DNA of 64,000 nucleotides from JABCZH01 sp963803775 (GTDB lineage: Bacteria; Acidobacteriota; Terriglobia; Terriglobales; Acidobacteriaceae), in NCBI GenBank assembly GCA_963803775.1, contig CAWDNS010000007.1:744001-808000 (forward strand). Direction: 5' to 3'. A model generated the notes under the pieces. The model saw only the letters and a program-made list of their open reading frames with translations. It was not told the origin of the DNA and searched no databases. The translations under genes and the position numbers were made by a program. Positions 17,299 through 25,720 of the stretch are shown in pieces. Every line of letters starts with the position of its first letter. Within the stretch, counting starts at the first letter, position 1.

Positions 17299-18188
17299 CT
17301 ATCTCTGCATCCCGCGTTTCCGCTCCAGCACCGTTTCCAGAGCCTGCTGGGTTTCCCTCGGCAGATGATACGACTCGCTGTCCGCGGGATACTGGCGCGA
17401 CACCACATCGACACGAAAAGCCTGGCCGCATCGGTAATCAGAGCCGCGGCGTCGCCGTAACGACGGACGAATTTGGCCGGGGGAGCAAACGTCAGATTCA
17501 GAATGTCGTGAATCACCAGCACCTGACCATCGCAATCGAGGCCGGCGCCGATGCCAATGGTCGGAGTCGCGACCTCGGCCGTAATCATGGCCGCCACCTC
17601 GTGCGGAATACCTTCCAGATAAATGCAAGCGACCCCTGCCCGATCCAGCGCCACCGCGTCCCGCATGAGCTGCTCAATGGCGCTGAGTGACTTGCCCTGC
17701 ACCTTGTATCCGCTCATGACGTTCACCGACTGCGGCGTCAGTCCGATGTGGCCGGCCACTGGGATCTCGGCGTCAATGATGCGGCGAATCAGGTCGGCGC
17801 GTTTCTCGCCGCCCTCAACCTTCACCGCCTCGGCGCCGCCTTCCTTGATGAAGCGGGTAGCATTCTTGACGGCTTCGTCGGTACCGACGTGGTACGAGCC
17901 GTAGGGCATGTCAGCGATTAGAAACGCATGTTTCACTCCCCGGTGCACAGCGCGGGTGTGATGCAGCATTTCATCGACAGTGACGGAAAGTGTGTTTTCG
18001 TAGCCGAGCATGGTCTGGGCGAGCGAATCGCCGACCAGGATAATGTCAATGGAGGCGTCATCCACCAAGCGCGCGGTCGCATAGTCATAGGCTGTCAGAC
18101 AAGTAATGGGTTGATGTTGGAGTTTCTTTTCGCGAAGAGAAGCTACAGTGATTTTCTGGCGAGGTTCGCCAACCGGTGTGATACTCAC
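17299..18188 (-). CDS. panB: 3-methyl-2-oxobutanoate hydroxymethyltransferase, frame broken near the 3' end
   Basis: The start (18188) gives KITVASLREKKLQHQPITCL, then ILVGDSLAQTMLGYENTLSV (Mg-binding DS), AVKVEGGEKRADLIRRI, GHIGLTPQSVNVMSGYKVQG and ATPTIGIGAGLDCDGQVLVI, all PanB. At about 17425-17435 (after ALITDAAR) the frame changes; the proper C-terminus AFRVDVVSRQYPADSESYHL continues in another frame to the stop at 17299. Adding one G to the GG of ...GCCAGGCTTTT restores it. PanB catalyses the first step of pantoate synthesis; because panC is intact next door, a base-calling error is likelier than loss. Confidence 0.9.
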
Positions 18189-18343
18189 AATGTCCTCCAG
18201 TGCCCCTCCGGCTTCGCCGGATAGAGCCTGTCTAATGCTCGAGCTATTGTAGTCGCGAGGACAAGGCGTTTGCTAGTAGCGAAAGAGTGGTCGCTCTGCA
18301 ATCATCGTAAGTCATTGACCAAACTGTATTTCCGTGAGATTCC

Positions 18344-19009
18344 CTACGCACTGGCCGCCTCTTCTCTGCCCAGCGGCAGGAAATATTGCGTCCCCTTGAT
18401 GGGCGCGGAGACTTTTCGCAGCAATTCCTGCAGATCCTGATTGCGCTCCACGAAGTCAATCTCAGAAGTATTGACGATCAGCAGGTCCGACGAGGTGTAA
18501 TGAAAAAAGAAGTGTTCGTAGGCTTTGATCACTTCTTCCAGATATTCCTCATTGATCGCCTTTTCTCCCGGGGCATTCTTCTTCTTGAGGCGCTTTTTCA
18601 ACACTTCGGGAGTGGCCTGCAAATAAATCACGAGATCCGGCGTGGGCAGCTGCTCGCGAAAGTGGTTGTAGTAGCGATTGTAGGTGTCGAGTTCCTGGTC
18701 AGTCAGGTTGAGACAGGCGAAGAGTTTGTCTTTCTCGAAGATGAAATCAGCGACCACCATCTTTTGCGAGCTCGCGCCCAGGTCAAGTCCCTGGAGCTGC
18801 TCAAAGCGGCGGATCAGAAATGCGAATTGCGCCTGGAATCCGGCCCCTCGATCACCTTCATAAAAAGGGCGCAAAAACGGGTTGTCCTCAATTTCTGTCA
18901 CCCGCTGGGCGTTGAGGCGTTCGGCCAGAATCCGCGCCAGCGTGCTCTTTCCGACGCGTATCGGACCTTCTACTGCAATGTAGCGGGGAAGCTCGAAAAG
19001 CTTGGCCAT
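18344..19009 (-). CDS. Deoxynucleoside kinase (dAK/dGK family)
   Basis: 221 residues. The P-loop VEGPIRVGKSTLARILAERL is near residues 13-32, followed by EIEDNPFLRPFYEGDRGAGF, DFIFEKDKLFACLNLTDQEL (DRx-equivalent region), and YLQATPEVLKKRLKKKNAPG (lid arginines). These match bacterial deoxyadenosine/deoxyguanosine kinases of the salvage pathway. It is upstream of panB on the same strand, separated by 155 bp with no recognised gene. Confidence 0.9.
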   Translation of the reverse strand: MAKLFELPRYIAVEGPIRVGKSTLARILAERLNAQRVTEIEDNPFLRPFYEGDRGAGFQAQFAFLIRRFEQLQGLDLGASSQKMVVADFIFEKDKLFACLNLTDQELDTYNRYYNHFREQLPTPDLVIYLQATPEVLKKRLKKKNAPGEKAINEEYLEEVIKAYEHFFFHYTSSDLLIVNTSEIDFVERNQDLQELLRKVSAPIKGTQYFLPLGREEAASA

Positions 19010-19125
19010 GGGGTTTTAAGGACCGCTGCTTCGCATGGCAGCATAACGCGAGTACGGACAGCTTGCAATTGAGGAAAAGGTTAACCCCGCTGTTCGCTAG
19101 GGAGACACAGTACAATCGGCGCAAC

Positions 19126-19845
19126 ATGTTCGGGGTTCTTGCGAGTGCCGCAGGTCTGGCGGCGGCGACAGCCGCTGGCTATCAGTCGATGTCCCCAACG
19201 GGCCATTGGTATGGCCGGACTTTTACCGGGTTGCCATCTGGCTCGAAGAAACTTGCGCTAACTTACGACGACGGCCCTAATGATCCATATACCCTGCGTT
19301 TGTTGGAGGTTCTTGCTAAACACGATACCCAAGCCACATTTTTCCTGATCGGCCGCTACGTTACACAACGGCCTGACATCGTACGCGAGATTGCACAAGC
19401 CGGTCATGCAATTGGCAACCACACGTTTAGCCATCCCAATTTGATCTTCGCGTCGACCCAGCAGGCCCGCGCCGAACTGCAAAAATGCGAACTGGCGTTG
19501 TCCGATGCTGTGGGGGAGCATTCTCGGCTGTTTCGGCCTCCTTTTGGTGGGCGCCGCCCTGTAACTTTGCGCATCGCACGCAGTCTGGGGTTGGAGCCGG
19601 TAATGTGGAACGTCACCGGGTGGGACTGGAGCGGGAAACCGGCGCAACACGTCGAACGAAAGATCCGACAGCAAGCTCGTGGCGGCGATGTGATTCTGCT
19701 CCACGACGGCAGTCACGTGGAGTTCGGGGCCGATCGCTCCCAGACTGTACTGGCCACGGATCGCCTACTTGCCCGCTTCAAGGCTGAGTGCTACAACATC
19801 GTCACCATCCCTGAGATGCTGGGAATGGCAGATCTCAGAGTTTAG
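19126..19845 (+). CDS. Polysaccharide deacetylase (NodB domain)
   Basis: About 239 residues from the ATG at 19126, opening into an N-terminal signal or anchor (MFGVLASAAGLAAATAAGYQ). The NodB-homology motifs are complete: KKLALTYDDGPNDPYTLRLL (catalytic Asp and metal Asp), GHAIGNHTFSHPNL (HxxxH metal ligands), FRPPFGGRRP, and DVILLHDGSHVE (catalytic His). Enzymes of this family remove N-acetyl groups from peptidoglycan, chitin oligomers or exopolysaccharide in the periplasm; substrate undetermined. Its stop codon overlaps that of the convergent hemL in TTAG at 19842-19845. Confidence 0.92.
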   Translation: MFGVLASAAGLAAATAAGYQSMSPTGHWYGRTFTGLPSGSKKLALTYDDGPNDPYTLRLLEVLAKHDTQATFFLIGRYVTQRPDIVREIAQAGHAIGNHTFSHPNLIFASTQQARAELQKCELALSDAVGEHSRLFRPPFGGRRPVTLRIARSLGLEPVMWNVTGWDWSGKPAQHVERKIRQQARGGDVILLHDGSHVEFGADRSQTVLATDRLLARFKAECYNIVTIPEMLGMADLRV

Positions 19846-21158
19846 TTCTTAGTTCTACGCGCATGTGGCTTCGTGAATGCTTGTTTCGCTGCCGCCACTG
19901 TCTTCCGAATGTCTTCTTCGGTGTGTGCGGTGCTGAGAAACGCTGCTTCGAATTGCGAGGGCGGTAGATAGACTCCATCGTCCAGCATGGATCGGAAGAA
20001 GCGCGCAAAAGCCTCAGTGTCTGATTTCGCCGCCTCAGTCCAGTTCGTAACCGGACCGGGCTGGAAGAACCAGGTAAACATCGATCCAACGCGATTGTGG
20101 CAAAGCGGCACACCAGCGCTTTTGGCTGCGTCAGCAATCCCGGCCACGAGTTCTCCGCTCAGCTTCTCCAGACGCGGGTAGATGCTCTGCTTGTGTTCGC
20201 GCAGATGACGCAATGTCGCCAAGCCTGCGGACATGGTGACGGGATTGCCCGAGAGCGTCCCCGCCTGGTACATGGGACCAAGCGGAGCGACCAAATCCAT
20301 GATCTCCGACGCTCCTCCGTAGGCTCCGACGGGCATTCCTCCGCCGATGATTTTTCCCAGTGTCGTCAGGTCAGACTGGATACCGTAAAGCTGCTGAGCG
20401 CCACCGAAGGCCACGCGAAATCCAGTCATGACTTCATCGAAAATCAGGACCGTCTTTTCTTGACGAGTCATCAACCGCAGGGCCGCCAGATACTCTCCTG
20501 AAGCCGGCACGCAACCCATGTTCCCCACCACCGGCTCGACAATCACGCAGGCAATCTGGTGCTTGAATTTCTTGAATGCCTGTTCCAGTGGATGAAGGTC
20601 GCCAAAAGGAAGTGCCAGCGTGAATTGCGCAAACTCCTCGGGAACGCCTGCTGAACCAGGGATACCGAGCGTAGCGACACCCGATCCGGCTTTCACTAGT
20701 AGAGCGTCGGCGTGACCGTGATAGCAACCTTCAAACTTAATCACATATTTACGCTTGGTATAGGCACGAGCCAGGCGGATGGCAGACATTGTCGCTTCGG
20801 TGCCGGAATTGACGAATCGTATCTTCTGAATATGAGGGAACGCTGAGATTACAGCTTCCGCCAGATCGGCTTCGCTGGGGATAGAAGTGCCGAAACTGGT
20901 GCCGTTGCGTGCCGCTGCGATTACCGCGTCGAGAATGTCGGGCGCGGAATGCCCAAGAATAAGTGGTCCCCAGGAAGCGACGTAATCTATATATTCGTTG
21001 CCGTCGGCGTCGAACAGACGGGAACCTTCGCCGCGCAGCATAAAGGGCGCATCTCCGCCCACCGCCCGGAAGGCGCGCACCGGAGAATTAACACCGCCGG
21101 GAATCAGCTTTTCGGCGCGCTTCTGCAGCGCTCGAGAAATCTCCGTTTTACGGGGCAT
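19842..21158 (-). CDS. hemL: Glutamate-1-semialdehyde 2,1-aminomutase
   Basis: 438 residues, full length. Key segments: LIPGGVNSPVRAFRAVGGDA, SWGPLILGHSAPDIL, FVNSGTEATMSAIRLARAYT, GCYHGHADALLVKAGSGVAT, IFDEVMTGFRVAFGGAQ and TTLGKIIGGGMPVGAYGG with the PLP-binding lysine near residue 271. It makes 5-aminolevulinate from glutamate-1-semialdehyde in C5-pathway tetrapyrrole synthesis. It is monocistronic here, with a 516-bp gap upstream. Confidence 0.96.
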   Translation of the reverse strand: MPRKTEISRALQKRAEKLIPGGVNSPVRAFRAVGGDAPFMLRGEGSRLFDADGNEYIDYVASWGPLILGHSAPDILDAVIAAARNGTSFGTSIPSEADLAEAVISAFPHIQKIRFVNSGTEATMSAIRLARAYTKRKYVIKFEGCYHGHADALLVKAGSGVATLGIPGSAGVPEEFAQFTLALPFGDLHPLEQAFKKFKHQIACVIVEPVVGNMGCVPASGEYLAALRLMTRQEKTVLIFDEVMTGFRVAFGGAQQLYGIQSDLTTLGKIIGGGMPVGAYGGASEIMDLVAPLGPMYQAGTLSGNPVTMSAGLATLRHLREHKQSIYPRLEKLSGELVAGIADAAKSAGVPLCHNRVGSMFTWFFQPGPVTNWTEAAKSDTEAFARFFRSMLDDGVYLPPSQFEAAFLSTAHTEEDIRKTVAAAKQAFTKPHARRTKN

Positions 21159-21674
21159 AGGTCTCCTTGAATGGCTGGCAGATATGTTAACCGCTAAAAG
21201 CGATCGTCACACACGTGAAAGAGGTCCTGTGGCAAGGCACAGCCAGTGCCAAAGAGGTAACAAACATTAACCGGAATTTTACAATTCAGCAACAGTACTG
21301 AAACACATGGCCGGTAGGCTTAATCTCATTACACGCCCTTCTAACCGGGAGGGTCTTAAAGGACGGCCTCGGGGGGCTCCGGGCCGTCCTGACTTTTTTG
21401 AGCTGGCGGCAGCGTCCTCTGTGCTCCAGCGTCTTACCTGCGTGATCCACAGCGATGAACGTAAGGATGTTCCTGGATTCACTCAGGCTGTGCTTGGGCT
21501 ACATTTGCGCCGCTTTCCCCAGTTCTTCTTCGCATCTCAATGGTTAACTATGGTTTACTACATGACATATGCTACTGTTAACTACCTAATTTAGTGAGGT
21601 TAGCGACCGCGTTGTTGATATTCTGTTAACTCAAGGCGCGTAAACTTGCGAGACGCTGTAAACCGGAATCGAAA
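21159..21674. other. 516-bp intergenic region upstream of hemL and the porin gene
   Basis: No convincing protein gene. Contents: four GTTAAC hexamers (21186, 21543, 21577, 21625), a strong plus-strand intrinsic terminator at 21360-21399, and AT-rich sequence around 21535-21600 that could hold promoters. A plus-strand terminator here has no upstream coding gene to serve, because hemL runs the other way, so a short non-coding transcript beginning between about 21190 and 21330 is possible. Confidence 0.5.
21360..21399 (+). terminator. Intrinsic terminator
   Basis: A 9-bp perfect GC-rich stem, AGGACGGCC (21360-21368) with GGCCGTCCT (21382-21390), is followed by GAC and six T residues (21394-21399). 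The orientation is plus. No plus-strand gene ends just before it. Confidence 0.8.
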
Positions 21675-23171
21675 TTGAAATTCATCTTCAAAATCGCACG
21701 GCGAGGATGGTCCCAGGAGCCCGATGCTACTGCACTTCTCGATTGCTGGATTCGATACGGTTGCCTTCGGCTGGTTTTGGCGCTATGTATGTTCGCTCCG
21801 GTCCGGCATGCAACCGCCCAGACGCAAGCCCCAGATGCTTCCGCGACCACACAGTCCAGCAGCACGCCCCAGGATGCTGATCCCTCGCCCGCCGCTCCGG
21901 AGAGCATGTTTCCGCGCTTAAAGGATGACCGCTTCTGGTTGTCGGGACAGGCAAACTTCATTTTCCAGACGAATCCTTCGTTCTTTGCCAAATACAGCGG
22001 TCCGCACAGCCTGGGCCCCGACTATCAGAAGGCCACATCCCGCGTGTTGACGTTCTACACTGGCATCCGCTTGAACGGTTCCACCGAGATTCTGGTTGAC
22101 ATCGAGGAAACAGGGGGCGCAGCGCTCAGTAAGGGGTTTGGTCTGGCAGGCTTCACCAATCTGGATATCGTTCGCAATCCGCTTTTGAGCAAAACGCCAT
22201 ACGTGGCCCGCGCCATGTTCCATAAGGTGTTCGCGCTCAGCCAGGACAAGATCGAGAACCAGCGCAATCCCTTGTCGCTATTTGGTGAGCTACCCAAGCG
22301 ACGCGTGGAGCTTCGGATCGGGAAGTTCAGCATGCCGGATTTCTTTGACCAGAACTCAGCCGGCTCGGACACTCACCTGCAATTCCTCAATTGGACCGTC
22401 GACAACAATGGCGCCTACGACTACGCCGCGGACACGCGTGGCTACACAGTTGGAGCGGTCGCCGATTATGAAGATCCGAAATTCAGCCTTAAGTTTGCCG
22501 AGGCTTTGATGCCCAAGGTTGCCAACGGCATCGACTTGGTGTGGAAGTTTTGGGAAGCGCACGCCGAAAATATCGAATTCGATTGGAACCATGGCATTCT
22601 TCCAAAGAAGCCCGGCGTGATTCGGCTGATCGGATACGCCAATCATGCCAATATGGGCATTTACCGGCAAGCCATAGCCCAGTTCGAAGCAGGCCAGGTA
22701 CCGGTTCCAGAGATCACGAACCATCCCTGGCATATCACGATGAAATATGGTTTTGGAATTAACCTTGAGCAGAATCTCTCCCCGAACTTCGTGGCATTCG
22801 CACGGTGGGGATGGGACAACGGACGCACCGAGTCATTCGCTTACACCGAGGTTGACGAAACCTTTCTAGAAGGCCTAGGTGTGTATGGCGCAAAGTGGCA
22901 TCGGAAGCAGGATCGCGCCGGAATCGCGTTCGTTTCCAACGGCATCGTCAAGGACCATCAAACCTACCTGGCGGATGGAGGACTTGGTTTCCTTCTTGGC
23001 GACGGCGCCTTGACCTACGGGCGGGAAAACATTTTGGAAGCCTACTACACGGCTCACGTCTGGCGCGGAATCTATGTCGCCCCGGGCGTGCAGCACATCA
23101 ACAACCCCGGATACAACCGGGACCGCGGCCCGGTCACCGTGCCCAGTTTCCGCGCACATGTAGAATTCTAG
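21675..23171 (+). CDS. Outer-membrane carbohydrate-selective porin-like protein
   Basis: 498 residues if the TTG at 21675 is the start; this is the first possible start after an in-frame stop but has only a weak ribosome-binding site. A signal peptide is visible (LRLVLALCMFAPVRHATAQ). The mature protein has alternating beta-strand pattern, aromatic girdles and a C-terminal phenylalanine (HVEF), as expected of a beta-barrel assembled by the Bam complex. Segments such as FWLSGQANFIFQTNPSF, ELRIGKFSMPDFFDQN and SGGYI-like strands resemble OprB/alginate-porin relatives. It probably forms a passive sugar or anion channel; substrate unknown. Confidence 0.7.
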   Translation: MKFIFKIARRGWSQEPDATALLDCWIRYGCLRLVLALCMFAPVRHATAQTQAPDASATTQSSSTPQDADPSPAAPESMFPRLKDDRFWLSGQANFIFQTNPSFFAKYSGPHSLGPDYQKATSRVLTFYTGIRLNGSTEILVDIEETGGAALSKGFGLAGFTNLDIVRNPLLSKTPYVARAMFHKVFALSQDKIENQRNPLSLFGELPKRRVELRIGKFSMPDFFDQNSAGSDTHLQFLNWTVDNNGAYDYAADTRGYTVGAVADYEDPKFSLKFAEALMPKVANGIDLVWKFWEAHAENIEFDWNHGILPKKPGVIRLIGYANHANMGIYRQAIAQFEAGQVPVPEITNHPWHITMKYGFGINLEQNLSPNFVAFARWGWDNGRTESFAYTEVDETFLEGLGVYGAKWHRKQDRAGIAFVSNGIVKDHQTYLADGGLGFLLGDGALTYGRENILEAYYTAHVWRGIYVAPGVQHINNPGYNRDRGPVTVPSFRAHVEF

Positions 23172-23177
23172 GAGACT

Positions 23178-23462
23178 CTACTTTTCTACCTTCACACCTT
23201 TCCAAAATGCAACATAGCCCTTGATCTGTTTGGCCTCACGCTTAGGCTCGGGATAAAACCAAGCTGCGTCTTTATTCCGTTTCCCATTGACTTCCACATC
23301 GTAATAGCTGGCTGTCCCCTTCCACGGACACACCGTGTGGGTTGCGCTGGGTTTGAAGTACTCCTGTTGAATAGCGTCGGGCGGAAAATACTGATTATCC
23401 TCCACCTCCACGCAATGGTTCGATTCTGCCAACACCGCGCCTTCCCAAGTTGCTTTTGCCAT
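23178..23462 (-). CDS. DUF427 family protein
   Basis: About 94 residues from the ATG at 23462 (MAKATWEGAVLAES). The conserved DUF427 core is plain: HCVEVEDNQYFPPDAI, T-H-T-V-C-P-W-K-G-T-A-S-Y-Y, and AAWFYPEPKREAKQIKGYVA followed by F-W-K-G-V. The family folds as a small beta-tent and its function is unknown. It is convergent with the porin gene and divergent from the amidinotransferase-like gene. Confidence 0.9.
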   Translation of the reverse strand: MAKATWEGAVLAESNHCVEVEDNQYFPPDAIQQEYFKPSATHTVCPWKGTASYYDVEVNGKRNKDAAWFYPEPKREAKQIKGYVAFWKGVKVEK

Positions 23463-23495
23463 GATGTCCATTTAGATTGCTGAACGGAGCCACAG

Positions 23496-24389
23496 TTGCA
23501 AACTTTGACCAAGCCAGCAACTTTCACCGCGAATTCCATGGTCGGGCCGCTGCGGCGAGTGATAGTGTGTTCCCCGCGCTCGGCCGGCTGGGACACGCCG
23601 GGACAGTCGAGCGAGTGGCAGAAACTGGGGTTTCTTCGCCGGCCGGATTTCGGCATGGCGCAATCTCAACATCATGAATTGTGTCGCCAATTGCAGGAAG
23701 TCGCGGAAATTATGCAGCTTCCGCCCGCCTCCGATCTTTCGCTCGACGCGGTTTACGCGCATGATTCTTCGCTTCCCACTGACTACGGCGTAATCGTCAT
23801 GAACCCGGGCAAGGCGAATCGCCGGCCGGAAGCCCGTCGCCAAGCCGAGCTTTACCGGAAGCTTGGAACACCGGTATTGGGAGAGATTCGTGGTCCCGGC
23901 ACGACCGAAGCAGGCGACATCGTATGGTTGAATTCGCGTACCCTGTTGGTCGGAAGCGGGTACCGGACCAATCCTGCTGGCATCGCGCAATTGCGCTCCC
24001 TGCTCACGCCTAAAGGTGTAGAGGTACTTACCGCGCCGCTGCCGTATGGTCCGGGACCGACGGCGTGCCTGCACTTAATGTCGCTCATCAGCTTGCTCGA
24101 CGAGCAAACCGCATTGGTGGATTTACCCTGGCTCGCGGTAGAGACCGTGGAATTGCTCAAAGCCCGCAGCTACAAGTTTGTCGAGATTGATGCTTCCGAG
24201 CGCGACACGCTCGCGTGCAATGTGCTGTCTCTGGGGAACAAGCACTTGCTGGCGCTCGAAGAGAATCCCAAGACCAATGCCAAGATGCACGCCGCTGGAT
24301 TCGATGTCCGCACCTTCCCCGGCTCAGAACTATGCATCAACGGCAGTGGCGGACCTACGTGCCTGACCCGGCCGTTACTAAGGGGATAA
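23496..24389 (+). CDS. Dimethylarginine dimethylaminohydrolase / arginine deiminase-like protein
   Basis: 297 residues from a TTG at 23496 with ACGGAG about 8 bp upstream; the ATG at 23538 is an alternative. The fold marks of the guanidino-modifying superfamily are present: VYAHDSSLPTDYGVIVMNPG, a GTTEAGDIVWL acidic pair, PGPTACLHLMSLISLLDEQT with the catalytic histidine, and a C-terminal NGSGGPTCLTRPLLR with the nucleophilic cysteine. It may hydrolyse or transfer the guanidino group of an arginine derivative; the exact substrate is not evident. It does not sit in an arginine operon here. Confidence 0.82.
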   Translation: MQTLTKPATFTANSMVGPLRRVIVCSPRSAGWDTPGQSSEWQKLGFLRRPDFGMAQSQHHELCRQLQEVAEIMQLPPASDLSLDAVYAHDSSLPTDYGVIVMNPGKANRRPEARRQAELYRKLGTPVLGEIRGPGTTEAGDIVWLNSRTLLVGSGYRTNPAGIAQLRSLLTPKGVEVLTAPLPYGPGPTACLHLMSLISLLDEQTALVDLPWLAVETVELLKARSYKFVEIDASERDTLACNVLSLGNKHLLALEENPKTNAKMHAAGFDVRTFPGSELCINGSGGPTCLTRPLLRG

Positions 24390-24467
24390 TTTTCTAGCCC
24401 ATGGGACGAGCTCCCTTGCCCCGAATCCTCTAAACTCCAGCGGTTTCGTTGGCTGACCCAACAAGCC

Positions 24468-25649
24468 TCAGTTTCCGGCATGCGATAAAGCCGGCTCCGC
24501 CGCGTCGGTCAATTCAAGCATCTGGGCCATGAAATGCACCAGCCGGAGTGTGTCAGCGAGAGTGGGGTTTCCTTTCATGTCAACGTGGCTGATTGCCGGG
24601 CTGATGAGCGCAGATGTCAAGAAGTTAGACGGCACATCCTGCGCTAGCCATAGCAGTTCCGTAGGCGGGATGACGCTGTCCGCCGCGCCATGCAGGAGCA
24701 ATACCGGAACGTGCAACGAACCGAGGTGCCCGTGGGGAGAAACTGGAGACATCTCCGTGCGGTGGCGGGCAATGGACGCCTCCAGTTCATTGGCGAACGC
24801 TGCCACATGGTGCCCAAATAACAGTTCCATCTTTCGACGGGAATCGGGACTAAGCTGCTGCGCGCATTTTCGTGATTCTTCGACTCTTTCCCACAGCAGC
24901 AAGCGGAGTGTTTCGCGCGCTGCAGGCACGTCATCAGACGGAAAGAAATCTTCGACATGCGAATAGGTCAGAACCAGCGCTCCGTACTCGTGGGCGGGCA
25001 TTTCCAGGGTCGTGCCATCAGGGCGCTGGATGCGATTCGTCACGAAGAATTGGGAAACACGTTCAAGGTCGTCGTGAGCCCCGACCGACACGACAAAACC
25101 GATGTCAGATCCAAATCTCGGATCTGCGGCTGCAAGCAACGCCAAACCTCCAGCGAAGCTTATCCCTAACACGCCAACTTTCCGGCCCACCGATGCAGAG
25201 AGTGTATGGGCCGCGTATCCAATGAGATCAATGGAGGATGGGTCGACCCGATAATCAGTCAGAGACGGTAGCTCGGGCGTCAAGACACGAATACCGCTTG
25301 AAGAGATAGCGCGGGCAAATGCGACCAGCCGGGGCTCGTCCATACCAAGATGATGCACGCCATGTACGATGACCATGCCCGGAGCGCGAGGTTTGTCCTT
25401 GGGGACGTACAAACGCGCGCGAATAGAACCCGACGGAGTCGGCACTTCCGTTGCCGATTCTTCGACGGAATCGGCTGTAATAGTCGCCAGCACTCCCGGG
25501 TTTTGCGGGTTCTGTACTCGCAGCAGAAGCGCCGCCGCGCGGAAATGGGCACCCACATGGAGTGCAGCCATCGCAGCTGCGATGAGCGCAGCCACGAACG
25601 CGAGGACTAGCACGATTCGATGCCGTCTTTGTTGGAACGGGATGATCAT
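24468..25649 (-). CDS. Membrane-anchored alpha/beta hydrolase
   Basis: 393 residues. An N-terminal hydrophobic segment (HRIVLVLAFVAALIAAAMAAL) is a signal anchor. The hydrolase domain shows MVIVHGVHHLGMDEPRLVAF (oxyanion region), VGVLGISFAGGLALLAAADP with the nucleophile in G-I-S-F-A-G, LLLHGAADSVIPPTELLWLA with the acidic residue, and ISHVDMKGN with the likely catalytic histidine. It probably acts on an ester or peptide in the periplasm. The gene is convergent with its left neighbour and divergent from mfd. Confidence 0.85.
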   Translation of the reverse strand: MIIPFQQRRHRIVLVLAFVAALIAAAMAALHVGAHFRAAALLLRVQNPQNPGVLATITADSVEESATEVPTPSGSIRARLYVPKDKPRAPGMVIVHGVHHLGMDEPRLVAFARAISSSGIRVLTPELPSLTDYRVDPSSIDLIGYAAHTLSASVGRKVGVLGISFAGGLALLAAADPRFGSDIGFVVSVGAHDDLERVSQFFVTNRIQRPDGTTLEMPAHEYGALVLTYSHVEDFFPSDDVPAARETLRLLLWERVEESRKCAQQLSPDSRRKMELLFGHHVAAFANELEASIARHRTEMSPVSPHGHLGSLHVPVLLLHGAADSVIPPTELLWLAQDVPSNFLTSALISPAISHVDMKGNPTLADTLRLVHFMAQMLELTDAAEPALSHAGN

Positions 25650-25720
25650 CCGGGTCGTAGTCGGCGAGAGTATATCCTCAAGTCGTCACCTCTGTATCCT
25701 CCTGCTAAAATCAAAGAACG

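Noticed and set aside
18189..18343. tRNA-like or small gene between panB and the deoxynucleoside kinase
   Set aside because: A short GC hairpin (CCGGCTTCGCCGG) is visible but no cloverleaf or coding signal.
21307..21594. 95-codon open frame in the hemL/porin gap
   Set aside because: It runs through the intrinsic terminator, has no ribosome-binding site and no recognisable protein features.
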